From Sphaeroforma sirkka (Eukaryota > Opisthokonta > Ichthyosporea > Ichthyophonida): 32,294 nucleotides of DNA. Position numbers and translations under genes: made by a program. Under the pieces are notes generated by a model. That model was not told the DNA's origin. It ran no database searches and was given only the letters and a program-made list of their open reading frames with translations. Each line of letters opens with the position of its first letter. The first letter of the stretch is position 1. Of this stretch, positions 31,901 through 32,294 are shown piece by piece. The stretch spans positions 17,501 through 49,794 of the forward strand of contig LUCW03000486.1 in assembly GCA_001586965.3 (NCBI GenBank), read 5' to 3'.

Positions 31901-32290
31901 TGCCCGACTACCAGAAAACAGTCAAGGAGTTATTAGCAACCGATTGGATGCTAAATAAGAAATGGTTTAACCTCGCTCAATCACGATGGGGTCCATTTTA
32001 CTGTTGATATGTTCGCCGCAGAACATAACAAACAGGGTTCTGAATATAAGGTCGGTGACTCTGTCTAAAGGTGATGCATTTCAGCTTACGGCTTATCAAA
32101 GCATAATGCGTGGGCTAACCTACCTTGTCAACTTATCGCACAGTTGTTAAATTATGTTATGGCATATTACTAAATCTACCATCACGCTGTGTTGTCCCTT
32201 ACGTAACTCCGACCCATGGATACGTGATTTAATGCACTAATATGATTCAAGACGAACCTATTTATGTCGACCGTGAAACCGACGTTCTAA
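31901..32290 (+). pseudogene. Element B Dam-like domain remnant
   Basis: This continues element B past the duplicated unit. In shifting frames it reads DYQKTVKELLATDWML, SRWGPF, then TVDMFAAEHNKQ, a segment with HNAWANLPCQLIAQLLNYV, and finally TLCCPLRNSDPWIRDL. The order matches the Dam-like domain of element A (DVFADPTN, MNPPWEQI, LPWVPRAPWF), with NLPC at the NPPW position. At least three frame changes are needed, so it is decayed or poorly sequenced. What lies further downstream is outside the window. Confidence 0.6.
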
Positions 32291-32294
32291 GTGG

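Overview
The window is eukaryotic nuclear DNA. It holds exons bounded by GT-AG type splice sites, a nuclear-type tRNA-Ile(AAT) gene, long microsatellites, a transposase-like gene with an intron, and several families of LTR-type retroelement. The ClpP exons fit a nuclear gene for the mitochondrial protease. The species cannot be fixed from sequence alone; a unicellular eukaryote with a repeat-rich genome is a reasonable guess.

Left part (1-10666), mostly single copy. It opens with a TG-rich minisatellite and long (AT)n/(TG)n tracts. Two exons of a clpP-like gene follow (1399-1471 with the active-site Ser, 2284-2426 with the C-terminus). The exon expected between them, which should carry the catalytic His and Asp, is not recognisable. 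Next come a tRNA-Ile on the minus strand and a two-exon DDE-transposase-like gene (5489 to 4079, minus) whose frame is intact across the intron. Several unrecognised ORFs follow, then a 239-bp tandem duplication.

Right part (10667-32294), all retroelement. A unit of about 10.62 kb lies in two head-to-tail copies, 10667-21288 and 21289-31900, nearly identical. Each unit holds, in order: (1) an antisense, internally deleted remnant of a chromovirus (RT thumb, start of RNase H, integrase, chromodomain); (2) element A on the plus strand (gag, retropepsin, RT, RNase H, and a Dam-like methyltransferase domain with an NPPW motif); (3) an AT-rich spacer; (4) element B on the plus strand (gag, retropepsin, RT, RNase H). 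In copy 1, B is cut off just after RNase H by the duplication junction. In copy 2, B runs on into its own decayed Dam-like domain. Element B gag is interrupted in both copies by an antisense tRNA-derived, SINE-like sequence with Pol III boxes A and B and a T6 terminator.

Neither A nor B shows a plus-strand integrase or tyrosine recombinase inside the window; the only integrase belongs to the unrelated antisense chromovirus. RT followed by RNase H and a Dam-like domain is the layout of DIRS-type elements, yet both A and B carry a retropepsin as Ty3/gypsy elements do. The two unit copies differ mainly by 1-3 nt indels in short runs, concentrated towards the right end. That pattern suggests sequencing error on top of a very recent duplication, so many individual frameshifts should not be trusted, while breaks shared by both copies are probably real.
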